A stretch of 37,921 nucleotides of DNA from an uncultured Lachnospiraceae bacterium. Its GTDB lineage: Bacteria; Bacillota; Clostridia; Lachnospirales; Lachnospiraceae. The notes under the pieces are model-generated. The model was not told the DNA's origin and did no database searches. It was given only the letters and a program-made list of their open reading frames with translations. Location of the stretch: contig CAJTQG010000028.1 in NCBI GenBank assembly GCA_910578605.1, positions 1-37,921 of the forward strand. Direction: 5' to 3'. Numbering within the stretch: position 1 is the stretch's first letter; each line of letters begins with the position of its first letter. The position numbers were made by a program, and so were the translations under genes. This document shows positions 7,858 through 16,632 of this stretch, in pieces.

Positions 7858-9192
7858 CTATTCAATTCCCCTTTTCCAATTTCCTCTCAAATAAAATGCT
7901 GCGGAAAAAACTGCTGATATTGTCCAGCCAATTGGCCAGGAATACCAAATGCCTAGCACTCCAAAATGTGCAGACAGAACATAGGCCAGCACTACCCGAA
8001 GGAATAAATCCGTAAAGGTAGCAGCCATAAAGGATTTCATGGCCCCGCCGCCCCGAAGCACCCCGTCAAACAGAAGCTTCATGGCAATGATAATGTAAAA
8101 CGGAGATACAATGTATAAAAATTGGGTTCCTGTAGAGAGAGCAAGCTGGTCAGAGGTTTCATTCATAAACAGTTGAATGAAAAATGATGCAGCAGCGCAA
8201 AATGCCGCTGTAAACAGCACAGCTATAGCAGCCGACATTTTGATGCCGCCCTTTACTCCCGACTTCACTCGCTCTAACTGTCCTGCCCCAAGATTCTGCG
8301 CCGTAAAATTAGATATACCATTACCTAAAGTTGTAGCGCTAGTAATCGCGAAAGTATTTAATTTTACGGCAGCCGAGTATCCAGCAATCACATGGGAACC
8401 ATTTTGATTAATCAGACTTTGAATGAAAATATTACCTACAGATACAAAGCTCTGCTGTAAAATACTTGGCACTGCCAAACGACACACCTTGCCAAACATT
8501 TCTTTTGAATAGAAAGCAATCGCTTGTGTAGTTTTTATATTTTTGATTCTATTTTTAAGAGCAAATAATGCTAAAATACACGCTGCACCTTGTGCAATAA
8601 AGGTTGCCCAACCTACTCCTCCAACACCCCAGTGAAAACATGCCACAAACAGCAAATCCAACAAAATATTTCCAATAGACGAGCCAATTAAGAAATATAA
8701 AGGTGTTTTGGAATCTCCCAGCGCCGAGAATACACCTGTGGCTATATTATACAAAAACACAAATATAAATCCAGCAATATAAATTCGAAGATAGTAAGCT
8801 CCATCTCCAAAAATATTATCTGGTGTGTGAATCATATTCATCAGCCATCTTGTTCCCAAAAGACCAAGCACTGTCATGAGAACAGCCAAGACCACTGCGC
8901 TGATTAGCGTAGTGCTGACAGCAGTTTTCATCTGCTCATACTTCTTCGCCCCAAAAAGGTTAGAAATCAAAACGGAACAACCTACATTACTCCCAACTGC
9001 CACCGCCATAAATATCATGGTAATGGGATAGGATGCTCCCACTGCCGCCAATGCATCCTCCCCAGCAAACTTTCCGGCAATTACACTGTCTGCAATATTG
9101 TAAAGCTGCTGAAACACCACACTGATAAACATTGGAATTGTAAATGTCACTAACACCTTCTGGGGATTTCCCACTGTTAAATCTTTCACCAT
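7858..9192 (-). CDS. MATE-family multidrug efflux transporter
   Basis: A 444-residue integral membrane protein with about 12 helices in two similar halves, typical of MATE exchangers: MVKDLTVGNPQKVLVTFTIP at the start, VFQQLYNIADSVIAGKFAGE in helix 1-2, and the second-half counterpart FVSVGNIFIQSLINQNGSHV. It exports cationic compounds using an ion gradient. Length is close to the family norm of about 450. The ATG has GGAAGGTGAAAAAGC before it and a good promoter 60-90 bp upstream. No regulator is directly coupled to it. Confidence 0.9.
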   Translation of the reverse strand: MVKDLTVGNPQKVLVTFTIPMFISVVFQQLYNIADSVIAGKFAGEDALAAVGASYPITMIFMAVAVGSNVGCSVLISNLFGAKKYEQMKTAVSTTLISAVVLAVLMTVLGLLGTRWLMNMIHTPDNIFGDGAYYLRIYIAGFIFVFLYNIATGVFSALGDSKTPLYFLIGSSIGNILLDLLFVACFHWGVGGVGWATFIAQGAACILALFALKNRIKNIKTTQAIAFYSKEMFGKVCRLAVPSILQQSFVSVGNIFIQSLINQNGSHVIAGYSAAVKLNTFAITSATTLGNGISNFTAQNLGAGQLERVKSGVKGGIKMSAAIAVLFTAAFCAAASFFIQLFMNETSDQLALSTGTQFLYIVSPFYIIIAMKLLFDGVLRGGGAMKSFMAATFTDLFLRVVLAYVLSAHFGVLGIWYSWPIGWTISAVFSAAFYLRGNWKRGIE

Positions 9193-9253
9193 GCTTTTTC
9201 ACCTTCCTATTATGACAACTTAGCTGACACTAAAAATCACCCAAACCTAAAAA

Positions 9254-9282
9254 ATTATAACCCAAAATATTTTCCAAAACAA
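9254..9282 (-). promoter_or_regulatory. Promoter of the MATE gene
   Basis: Read leftward: -35 TTGTTT (9277-9282), 17-bp spacer, -10 TATAAT (9254-9259). The distance to the MATE start leaves a leader of about 55 nt. Confidence 0.65.
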
Positions 9283-9325
9283 GTTATTTGCCATATATTT
9301 TTTACAAAAAGAACTACAAACCTAT

Positions 9326-9354
9326 TTGCCATTTTATTGCTTATCCGTTATAAT
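9326..9354 (+). promoter_or_regulatory. Promoter of the chemoreceptor operon
   Basis: -35 TTGCCA (9326-9331), 17-bp spacer, -10 TATAAT (9349-9354). It lies just before the chemoreceptor start, so the TTG at 9326 is a promoter element and not a start codon. It forms a divergent pair with the MATE promoter. Confidence 0.75.
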
Positions 9355-9397
9355 AAAGGATAATCAAAAAATCAATAAACAGAAAGGATTAATGATA

Positions 9398-10903
9398 ATG
9401 GAAAATCAAAATAACACTAAAAATACTTACAATATTTTAAAGACCGTGAATACTTTTTCACTGATTATTGTCACAATAATTGATATTATTTTATTTTTTG
9501 GATATATAAGTGATTATAAACAAGGTCATATATCCTTCCTATTTATGTTTATGGTGCAATGTGTTGTGATAATTAGTATGATTTGCTCGTATATTGTATA
9601 TTTGCGCAAAAAGGACAGTCCTTATTTCAAGCATGTCTCTATTATTGGTTATATTGCCGTATATGCTCTGGCAGTGTTTGGAGCACAGAACGATATGGTA
9701 TTTATAATGATATTTCCAATTTCCATTATTTACATCTTATACTTTGACTATGCCCTGATTTTAAAGGCTTCCATAGTCTTTGCCCTTATCAATGTTGGAG
9801 ATGTCATTTATTATGTATTATTTTTAAAACATATGCACTCCGGCGCCCCTCTAAACAGCACCTCCATTCTGCTTCAGGCTGCCTGTGTCATTATGTATTT
9901 AGTCGTACTTTGCCAGACTACCCGAATATCTAATCGAAACAACAGCATAAAAATAAATAATATCAATGATGAAAAAGAAAAAAGCGCTCAGCTTTTGCTG
10001 GACGTGCTTTCCATTGTAGATGCCGTAAAAGAAAATTGTACCACCGCCGAAACCTATATCCGCAGCTTAGGACAGGACGTGGAAACTACCACAACCACCC
10101 TGAACCAAATTGCAGAGGCAAACAGCACCAACGCACAGAGCATAGATAAGCAGACTGGCATGACAAGCAATATTCAGGAAATGATTTATTCTACTAAAGA
10201 AATGGCTGACCAAATGCTGGCCCTAGCACATCAGTCTGAAACTGCTGTACAGGGCGGACAGGAAGCGGCTCGCTGTCTCCAGGCCCAATCCAGGGAGAAT
10301 ATTGCTGCCAACCAGCAGGTAGTATCCTCTGTTTCTGATTTAATTGAGAATGCCAAAGCGGTGGAGGATATCACCGAGCAGATTTTCTCCATCTCCAGCC
10401 AAACCAATCTGCTGGCACTAAACGCCTCCATTGAGAGCGCCCGAGCAGGCGAGGCAGGACGTGGTTTTGCCGTGGTGGCAGAACAAATCCGCCAGTTAGC
10501 CGACGAGACAAGAAAGCTGACGGAAATGATTCAGCATATTGTAGAAAACTTGCGCAACAATGCAGATGCTGCAAAAACTACCGTGGATGAGGTGGTAGAA
10601 CACGTAAACGCCCAGCAGGATTTAATTAATAATGCCAGCACACAATTTACAGGTATTGGTACTCATATGACACAATTAAATCAAACAATTCAAAATACTT
10701 ACAGTAAAATAGAAGAAATTCTACAATCTAACAATATGATCGTGGACAGTATTAACCAGATATCCTCCGTGAGCCAGGAGGTGGCTGCCAGCACGCAACA
10801 GGTAGTGGCATTAGGAGAAAATACAAGGGATGCCGCTCAGAATGCAGAAAAGCTTATGTCGGAGCTGACACAAACAGTAAAGATGGTAGATAAATACCTG
10901 TAG
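9398..10903 (+). CDS. Methyl-accepting chemotaxis-type signalling protein with a polytopic N-terminus
   Basis: A 501-residue protein. Residues 15-190 hold about six hydrophobic helices with short loops, in place of the usual two helices and a periplasmic ligand domain. There is no recognisable HAMP. The C-terminal half is a long coiled coil with the chemoreceptor tip sequence ISSQTNLLALNASIESARAG and GRGFAVVAEQIRQLAD, which contacts CheA and CheW. I chose the ATG at 9398 because AGAAAGGA lies 9 nt before it; an ATG 6 nt upstream is nearly as good. The signal could be membrane-borne or small. The response regulator follows 52 bp later. Confidence 0.8.
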   Translation: MENQNNTKNTYNILKTVNTFSLIIVTIIDIILFFGYISDYKQGHISFLFMFMVQCVVIISMICSYIVYLRKKDSPYFKHVSIIGYIAVYALAVFGAQNDMVFIMIFPISIIYILYFDYALILKASIVFALINVGDVIYYVLFLKHMHSGAPLNSTSILLQAACVIMYLVVLCQTTRISNRNNSIKINNINDEKEKSAQLLLDVLSIVDAVKENCTTAETYIRSLGQDVETTTTTLNQIAEANSTNAQSIDKQTGMTSNIQEMIYSTKEMADQMLALAHQSETAVQGGQEAARCLQAQSRENIAANQQVVSSVSDLIENAKAVEDITEQIFSISSQTNLLALNASIESARAGEAGRGFAVVAEQIRQLADETRKLTEMIQHIVENLRNNADAAKTTVDEVVEHVNAQQDLINNASTQFTGIGTHMTQLNQTIQNTYSKIEEILQSNNMIVDSINQISSVSQEVAASTQQVVALGENTRDAAQNAEKLMSELTQTVKMVDKYL

Positions 10904-10955
10904 CAACCATACCTTTTGACCTATGAATCCTACAAGAACAGAAAGGATGCCTCCC

Positions 10956-11615
10956 ATGAATAAAATTCTAATTGTAGAGGATGACACCTCAATTGCCAAT
11001 ATTCTTCAAATTAATTTGACAGATGCAGGATACCACTGCATCTGTCTCCATAATGGTATGGCGGCCGCCAATATTTTAGAACAAGAAAACTTTGACCTAG
11101 CGCTGTTAGATATTATGCTGCCAGAAATTGACGGATTTGAGTTGATTTCTTATTTTAATTATCATCAAATTCCTGTTATTTTCCTCACTGCCAAGGCAGA
11201 TGTGAAGGACAAGGTGAAAGGGTTGAAGCTGGGGGCGGAGGATTATATAGTCAAACCATTTGAAATTATTGAACTGCTGGCTCGCATTGAGAGGGTACTG
11301 CGCCGCTATCACAAAACGGAGCAGTTATTATCCGCCTACAATGTCACAATTGACACACTATCTAGAATTGTAAAAAAGGAGAACACTACCATCTCCCTCA
11401 CCCCAAAGGAGTATCAGCTCCTTTTGTTGTTTATGCAGAATAAAAATATTGCCTTGTTTCGAGATATGCTCTATGAGAAAGTGTGGGAGGAGCCTTATAT
11501 GGGAGACAGCCGTACCGTGGATTTGCATGTACAGCGCATGCGCAAAAAAGTAGGATTGGAAGACAAGATTGTTCCCGTCTACAAAATCGGATATCGGCTG
11601 GAGGTGGACGAATGA
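10956..11615 (+). CDS. OmpR/PhoB-family response regulator
   Basis: A 219-residue protein. The receiver domain (1-118) has the acidic pocket VEDD, phospho-acceptor Asp52 in LLDIMLPEIDG, and Lys100 in YIVKPFE. The winged-helix output domain (about 125-219) shows LTPKEYQLLLLFMQN and SRTVDLHVQRMRKKVG. The ATG at 10956 has GAAAGGA 8 nt upstream; a start 33 nt earlier lacks a site. It overlaps the kinase by ATGA. It is likely in one operon with the chemoreceptor before it. Targets are not shown; the downstream anchored protein is one candidate. Confidence 0.9.
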   Translation: MNKILIVEDDTSIANILQINLTDAGYHCICLHNGMAAANILEQENFDLALLDIMLPEIDGFELISYFNYHQIPVIFLTAKADVKDKVKGLKLGAEDYIVKPFEIIELLARIERVLRRYHKTEQLLSAYNVTIDTLSRIVKKENTTISLTPKEYQLLLLFMQNKNIALFRDMLYEKVWEEPYMGDSRTVDLHVQRMRKKVGLEDKIVPVYKIGYRLEVDE

Positions 11616-13096
11616 ATCTGTTCTGGAAATTATTTTTAAGCATTATTGTATGTGTCCTCCTAGGCGTGTGTGTGGGAAGTGCAATTTTGATACAGTACAG
11701 CTTCCAGGATTCCATAAACAGTCAAACAGAAAATGCTTACAAGGAAAATGATATTTTATATTTTTCCCTCAATCGTGACATTGCCAGAACGACTGACATT
11801 ATATTTAAGAAAGAAAAGCAGCAAAATGTTCTGCTGCAAATTGCACAATCCATCTCCTCTCAGACAGCTACCGATAATATATTATTTGGTATTTATGAGA
11901 ATAACGGCAATGCCCTTTACACAAGCAATTCTTCTGCTGTTCCAGCTAATATAGATACAGAGCCAATCCGTGACACTTTGACAGAGGATACACGGGGGCA
12001 TATGCTTCTTACACAGAACACAGACAAATATGTCAGCTGTATACGGACGATGAAAATAGACAATAACAATTGGTATCTTGCCACCTACAAAGATATTACC
12101 AGCACCTTTGAAAATAAAGAAAAACAATATTACACTTTTCGTTTTATCACCATTATTGTTCTAATATTTTGCTTTATTGCCATATTTATTATATGTGCCT
12201 GGATGATTTTTCCTATACGCCGTCTTTCCACTGCCACAAAAAAAATTGCTGCCGGAAACTATCAGGTATTAGTTCCCATCCAGGGCAATGACGAGATTGG
12301 CATGCTTGCACAAAATTTTAATCAGATGGCAATGCAGCTCAATGAAAATATAGAAGAATTGACGGACAAAACACGACGCCAAGAGCTGTTTACCAATAAC
12401 TTTGCCCACGAATTAAAAACCCCTCTCACTTCTATGATTGGATATGCGGACATTATACGCTCCAAAAAATTATCCGAGGAGAACACCATTCTCTATGCCA
12501 ATCAAATTGTTATGGACGGAAAGCGATTGGAAGCTATGTCCATGAAGCTAATGGATTTAATTGTCTTAAAAAAGCAGGATTTTCCCTTTCGCAAGGTTTC
12601 CATGAAGGAATTTTTTGATACCGTATCAGACACTGTTCGTCCTATTATGAAAAATAATAATATAACATTTGATTTGGACGTGGAAAATATCGAATTATAT
12701 ATGGAACCAGATTTAATGAAAACCGTCTGCATCAATTTAATTGACAACGCAAGAAAATCTATTCCGTCAGGCCACAAAGGGCATATAGAGGTGGTTGGCT
12801 ATATCACTCCAAAGGGCTATGACATCTGTGTAACTGATAATGGCTGCGGCATGGAGCCGGAGGAGATTTCTAAAATTACGGAAGCATTTTATATGGTAGA
12901 CAAATCTCACTCCCGGGCAAATGGAGGGGCAGGGTTAGGTTTGGCAATATGCAGTGAAATTATAGCGCTGCATCATGGCATCTTAAAAATAAAAAGTGAA
13001 CCGGGCAACGGAACTACCGTACATGTATTGCTTGACCATGTACAAAAAAATGAGGATGGCGGGCAAAATCATAGAACAGCGGGAAAGGATAAATAA
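11612..13096 (+). CDS. Membrane sensor histidine kinase
   Basis: A 494-residue kinase. Helix 1 about residues 5-28, an extracytoplasmic sensor domain to about 175, helix 2 about 178-200, HAMP (about 200-255, FPIRRLSTATKKIAAGNYQV), dimerization domain with phospho-acceptor His266 in NNFAHELKTPLTSMIGYADI, and an ATPase domain with N-box INLIDNARKS, VTDNGCGM and GGAGLGLAICSEI. The start overlaps the response regulator stop (ATGA, with GGAGGTGG upstream), so the pair is coupled. The sensor domain is not recognised. Confidence 0.9.
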   Translation: MNLFWKLFLSIIVCVLLGVCVGSAILIQYSFQDSINSQTENAYKENDILYFSLNRDIARTTDIIFKKEKQQNVLLQIAQSISSQTATDNILFGIYENNGNALYTSNSSAVPANIDTEPIRDTLTEDTRGHMLLTQNTDKYVSCIRTMKIDNNNWYLATYKDITSTFENKEKQYYTFRFITIIVLIFCFIAIFIICAWMIFPIRRLSTATKKIAAGNYQVLVPIQGNDEIGMLAQNFNQMAMQLNENIEELTDKTRRQELFTNNFAHELKTPLTSMIGYADIIRSKKLSEENTILYANQIVMDGKRLEAMSMKLMDLIVLKKQDFPFRKVSMKEFFDTVSDTVRPIMKNNNITFDLDVENIELYMEPDLMKTVCINLIDNARKSIPSGHKGHIEVVGYITPKGYDICVTDNGCGMEPEEISKITEAFYMVDKSHSRANGGAGLGLAICSEIIALHHGILKIKSEPGNGTTVHVLLDHVQKNEDGGQNHRTAGKDK

Positions 13097-13100
13097 CATT

Positions 13101-13985
13101 ATGAAAAAATGGATTTACAACATCATACCTTTTATTCTATTATCCATGTTAGTTTATCTTGCCATTTTCCTTCCACGCAAGGTTTCCGATTATTTTGATT
13201 CCCTTATGTTTGACAAACTTTACACACAAACTATCCCCAAAACATCCCTTCTCAATTATGATGTTTCCTTATCCATAACTGACAAAATAAATCTAATACG
13301 CCAATATGGGCATAACACAAGCATATCCCGTTCTCACTCCGGCACCTATGTCAACTATAACGTGATAGAAGTCACAGATTCTTCTGATAGTCAAACCTCA
13401 AAAAAACCATCGGGAAACATTATCTATCGTTATTCCGATACGTTGTATGATCAACTTTTAGAAGAGGCCCTAGATAAATTTAATAATTTTTTAACAGATA
13501 AGAATTATAAATACTTGGATAATATCAATGACGAGTTAATATTAAAAGTCAAAAACGAAATAAACACGCTGATCGACTATGAGATTATGCCTCCTATTTA
13601 CAATCCGGATGAATTACAGCTTTATAAAATAAACTGCATCACTTATACAAATATTAATAATATGGATGAATATGTAAGTATTTGTTACTTTAAATTTAAT
13701 ACGAAATATATTTCCATCGACCTTTTGTATGATTTAGACTCCAATCAAATTTATCAATACACCATGAGCGGAATCATAGATACCAGAAATATTGATGTGG
13801 ACTATATTGAACAAGGCATTGACGAAGATATTTTTCCCAAAAATATGAAAAAGGGATTGTGCAATTATTTGCAGCTTGACACAAAAACTGTGGAATCTTA
13901 TTATAATTTTAATTCCTACACAAACATATCCGATACTGGAAATTTATATGGTACATTTGATATGTTGCTTTCAGAACTAGGATGA
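13101..13985 (+). CDS. Membrane-anchored protein of unknown function
   Basis: A 294-residue protein that starts MKKWIYNIIPFILLSMLVYL, a single N-terminal helix acting as anchor or uncleaved signal; there is no lipobox. The rest is hydrophilic, rich in Asn, Asp and Tyr, with no motif I recognise. It starts 4 bp after the kinase stop with a GGGAAAGGAT site, so it belongs to the same operon. Its position suggests an accessory or output protein of the two-component system. The frame open further upstream overlaps the kinase and has no site. Confidence 0.65.
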   Translation: MKKWIYNIIPFILLSMLVYLAIFLPRKVSDYFDSLMFDKLYTQTIPKTSLLNYDVSLSITDKINLIRQYGHNTSISRSHSGTYVNYNVIEVTDSSDSQTSKKPSGNIIYRYSDTLYDQLLEEALDKFNNFLTDKNYKYLDNINDELILKVKNEINTLIDYEIMPPIYNPDELQLYKINCITYTNINNMDEYVSICYFKFNTKYISIDLLYDLDSNQIYQYTMSGIIDTRNIDVDYIEQGIDEDIFPKNMKKGLCNYLQLDTKTVESYYNFNSYTNISDTGNLYGTFDMLLSELG

Positions 13986-13999
13986 AATTTCTTTATTCT

Positions 14000-14040
14000 T
14001 TCAAATGATGCAAATTTGATGCAAATTTGAAGCATTTTTT
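14000..14040 (+). terminator. Possible terminator after the two-component operon
   Basis: TTCAAAT (14000-14006) can pair with ATTTGAA (14025-14031), with ATGCAAATTTG repeated in between, then GCATTTTTTATG. The stem is AT-rich and the T-run is 6 nt, so termination may be weak. Confidence 0.4.
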
Positions 14041-14194
14041 ATGCGACAATATACTATTATGTATTTCACCAGAGGATATTAACTTTATATTCTCTTAAAC
14101 TTCAACAAATCTTTTCACAAAAAATTTAACCATTTGAAGTTTTGATATTTTACACTTTATTTTTTAACAATTGTTCCACAGGAGGCAGCACAAA

Positions 14195-15340
14195 ATGAAT
14201 ACGATTACCAACTACAATAGAATACCCCCCACCAGCAAAACGACCAATATAAAAAGAGCATCAAGAAATAGCCAAAGCAGCAGAGCTGGCCGAAACCATC
14301 GTTTTGACAGTACAGACAATACTACAAGATTCCTCTCCCGAAAACAGCTAAGAAGACGCAAAAAACTTCGCTCCCTTTTTATCACATTGTTTTTGCTTTG
14401 TGCTTGCTTTTTTGGGGGCAGAATAATTTATCAAAAAGTCCTCCTTCCCTATCTGCAGGATGGCAGGGAAACTTTTACAGATGCATCCGATTCTGAAAAT
14501 GGTGTGTCACAGTACGAACCCGACGTAAATACAGGTCAGCAAAATTCAGGAAATAAAATACCAGGCTCAGATAATATAAATGGAAACATTGATAACAACA
14601 TTACTTACATTTCCAAATATCCTGTGGAAACACCCCAGGCAAGAAATCTCAGGGAAATAAAGAGAAAGCTCCGCACACTGTCGGAGGAATACAAGGAATT
14701 TAAAGTGATTTATGATAATATAGATGTCTACCCTGAAAATCTACTTGCCGCCCTCTGCAACAACCCTAATATGATTGATTATGTAAAGGGCTATCTTTCC
14801 GCAGACAGAAAACATGCTCAATCCTGCAAGCTGACAAAAAAAGAAAAAGCCCAAGATTTTCCTCTGTTAATACAGTGGGATAACCGCTGGGGCTATTTGA
14901 GATACGGAGATGACTCTATAGGACTTTCCGGCTGTGCTCCAACCTGCCTGTCCATGGTAGTTATTGGATTAACAGGCGATACCTCCGCCACCCCTGATGC
15001 AATCTCTAAGTTTGCCCAGAGAAACGGATACTATGCAGACGGCATAGGAACAAAGTGGAGCTTAATGACAGAAGGATGTCAGGAATATGATATTACAAGC
15101 GAAGAATTAAAGCTGAGCAAAGCAGGTATCCTATCCTCGCTGGAATCCGGTCACCCTATTATATGCAGTATGGGCGCCGGCGACTTTACCTCAGCAGGAC
15201 ATTTTATTGTTTTAGCAGGTGTGAAAGACGGTAAAATACAAGTAAATGATCCCAACAATCGTCAGAGAAGTGAACAACTGTGGGACTATGAAACTCTGGC
15301 CTACCAAATTAAAAATATGTGGGTGTTCTATCCAATGTAA
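14195..15340 (+). CDS. Membrane-anchored C39-like cysteine peptidase
   Basis: A 381-residue protein. Residues 1-58 are polar and very basic (cytoplasmic), 59-75 form one membrane helix, 85-145 a Ser/Asn-rich linker, and about 220-380 a C39-like peptidase domain (Peptidase_C39_2 type): Gln227 in LIQWDNRWG, Cys247 in SGCAPTC, His336 in SAGHFIVLAG and Asn351/Asp352 in QVNDPNN. The catalytic domain faces outside. The ATG at 14195 has GGAGG 9 nt upstream. Such enzymes may cut cell-wall or secreted peptides. No ABC exporter is attached, so it is not a bacteriocin-type C39 exporter. Confidence 0.8.
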   Translation: MNTITNYNRIPPTSKTTNIKRASRNSQSSRAGRNHRFDSTDNTTRFLSRKQLRRRKKLRSLFITLFLLCACFFGGRIIYQKVLLPYLQDGRETFTDASDSENGVSQYEPDVNTGQQNSGNKIPGSDNINGNIDNNITYISKYPVETPQARNLREIKRKLRTLSEEYKEFKVIYDNIDVYPENLLAALCNNPNMIDYVKGYLSADRKHAQSCKLTKKEKAQDFPLLIQWDNRWGYLRYGDDSIGLSGCAPTCLSMVVIGLTGDTSATPDAISKFAQRNGYYADGIGTKWSLMTEGCQEYDITSEELKLSKAGILSSLESGHPIICSMGAGDFTSAGHFIVLAGVKDGKIQVNDPNNRQRSEQLWDYETLAYQIKNMWVFYPM

Positions 15341-15401
15341 TATAAATGTATATACAAATGCAATATAGGTTCAACAGATAGGGATAAATATAGATATGTA
15401 A

Positions 15402-15467
15402 TGGTATTAGCAATAGAGATAACCCGGGGTAGAGTATATTTCAAAGTATTTATCATTGCTAATACCA
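15402..15467. repeat. Long inverted repeat between convergent genes
   Basis: Perfect 13-bp arms TGGTATTAGCAAT (15402-15414) and ATTGCTAATACCA (15455-15467) enclose 40 bp; inside, GATAA (15418-15422) can pair with TTATC (15450-15454). No U-tract follows on either side, so it is not a standard terminator. A related hairpin, GGTATAAGCA, lies at 27100-27138 on the other side of the cobalamin cluster. Confidence 0.6.
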
Positions 15468-15522
15468 GCCCCATGGGCAAAACAAAAACTGAGCAATGCA
15501 CCAGACAACAAAACCGACTAAG

Positions 15523-16611
15523 TTAATAGAATTTCTTTACGTCTCCTCTGTCAATCACAATCCTATACCCTGTCTGCTTTATTTTTTTCTTTAGAAGTTC
15601 TATCCCCTGTGCATCCTCCAAGCCCGTACAAATTTTATTCTTATATAATGTGTATTGTTCCCTCACATCCCTTGGTGTTAAATTGGGCATTACTACATTT
15701 GCCCCCGCTCTCAGCCCTAATTCCCTTCCGTCTGGATGTATTGTGCCAAGAGCAGTTGTAGCAGGCAAAAGAGCATAGGGAAACATTAACCTTAAGATTG
15801 AAAGCAACCGAAGGGTCAATGAAAGACTTCCATTCTCCATGCAGGCAAAAGGCGTCTGTTCATGGGTAATATACGGACCTATTCCAATCATATCCGGCTT
15901 CAGCTCTTGTAAAAAACGCAAATCTGCTATCAGGTTGTTGGTTGTTTGATAGGGGGAGCCCACCATAAATCCGGCGCCAACTTGATACCCGATTTCCTTT
16001 AAATCAAAAAGACAGCGTTTCCTGTTCAAAAGACTCATACTGTCTGGATGCAATTTTCTATAATGGTCTTCACTTGCAGTCTCATGGCGAAGAAGATAGC
16101 GATTGGCGCCTGCCTTAAAATATTCTTTATAACTATTTTTCTCCTTCTCTCCCATGGACAAAGTAATGGCACAATCTGAGTGTTGTTCCCGAATACTTGA
16201 CACAATATCGCAAATTATGTTATCTGTATAAAATCCATCCTCTCCCCCCTGAAGCACAAAGGTACGAAACCCTAACCTATATCCATCCCTACAGCAGTCA
16301 AGAATTTCCTTTTTCTCAAGGCGATACCGGGCTGCCTGTAAATTTCCACATCGGATTCCACAATAATAACAATCATTTCTGCAGTAATTTGTAAATTCAA
16401 TCAATCCCCTAATGTACACTTCATCCCCGTACACTGCTCTTCTAACCTTATCTGCCGCCTGAAATAGTTCCTCTTCCAGACTTTCTTGCTCTTCCTTCCC
16501 ATTTTTCAACGTCTCACCTTCTAGGGCAATCCATTTCTTTAGTTGATCATCCTCCGCATTATGCTGTTCTGCCAATATACCAATGATTTCCTTCATAACT
16601 TGTATTTGCAT
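15523..16611 (-). CDS. hydE: HydE-type radical SAM enzyme
   Basis: A 362-residue radical SAM protein. The cluster motif is C77-x3-C81-x2-C84 in FTNYCRNDCYYCGIRCGN. Further HydE-like stretches are GFRTFVLQGGEDGFYTD, YLLRHETASEDHYRKLHP, GFMVGSPYQTTNNLI, GPYITHEQTPFA and LPATTALGTIHPDGRELGL. HydE helps build the H-cluster of [FeFe]-hydrogenase together with HydF and HydG, neither of which is here. It starts 21 bp after cobS with GGAAGGAC before the ATG, so it is co-transcribed as the last gene of the cobalamin operon, which is unusual. A related radical SAM enzyme with another substrate cannot be excluded. Confidence 0.8.
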   Translation of the reverse strand: MQIQVMKEIIGILAEQHNAEDDQLKKWIALEGETLKNGKEEQESLEEELFQAADKVRRAVYGDEVYIRGLIEFTNYCRNDCYYCGIRCGNLQAARYRLEKKEILDCCRDGYRLGFRTFVLQGGEDGFYTDNIICDIVSSIREQHSDCAITLSMGEKEKNSYKEYFKAGANRYLLRHETASEDHYRKLHPDSMSLLNRKRCLFDLKEIGYQVGAGFMVGSPYQTTNNLIADLRFLQELKPDMIGIGPYITHEQTPFACMENGSLSLTLRLLSILRLMFPYALLPATTALGTIHPDGRELGLRAGANVVMPNLTPRDVREQYTLYKNKICTGLEDAQGIELLKKKIKQTGYRIVIDRGDVKKFY

Positions 16612-16632
16612 TTTGTCCTTCCTTCTATATTC

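Noticed and set aside
9326..9397. Upstream TTG as the chemoreceptor start
   Set aside because: The TTG is part of a TTGCCA-17-TATAAT promoter; the start at 9398 has a ribosome binding site.
11483..11611. N-terminal extension of the histidine kinase frame
   Set aside because: It overlaps the response regulator gene in another frame; the ATG at 11612 has a strong site and the usual ATGA coupling.
14195..15340. Considered as a bacteriocin-processing C39 exporter
   Set aside because: There is only one membrane helix and no ATP-binding domain, so it is a C39-like peptidase only.
15402..15467. Considered as a bidirectional terminator for the convergent genes
   Set aside because: The stem is long, but the loop is 40 nt and no T-run follows on either strand.
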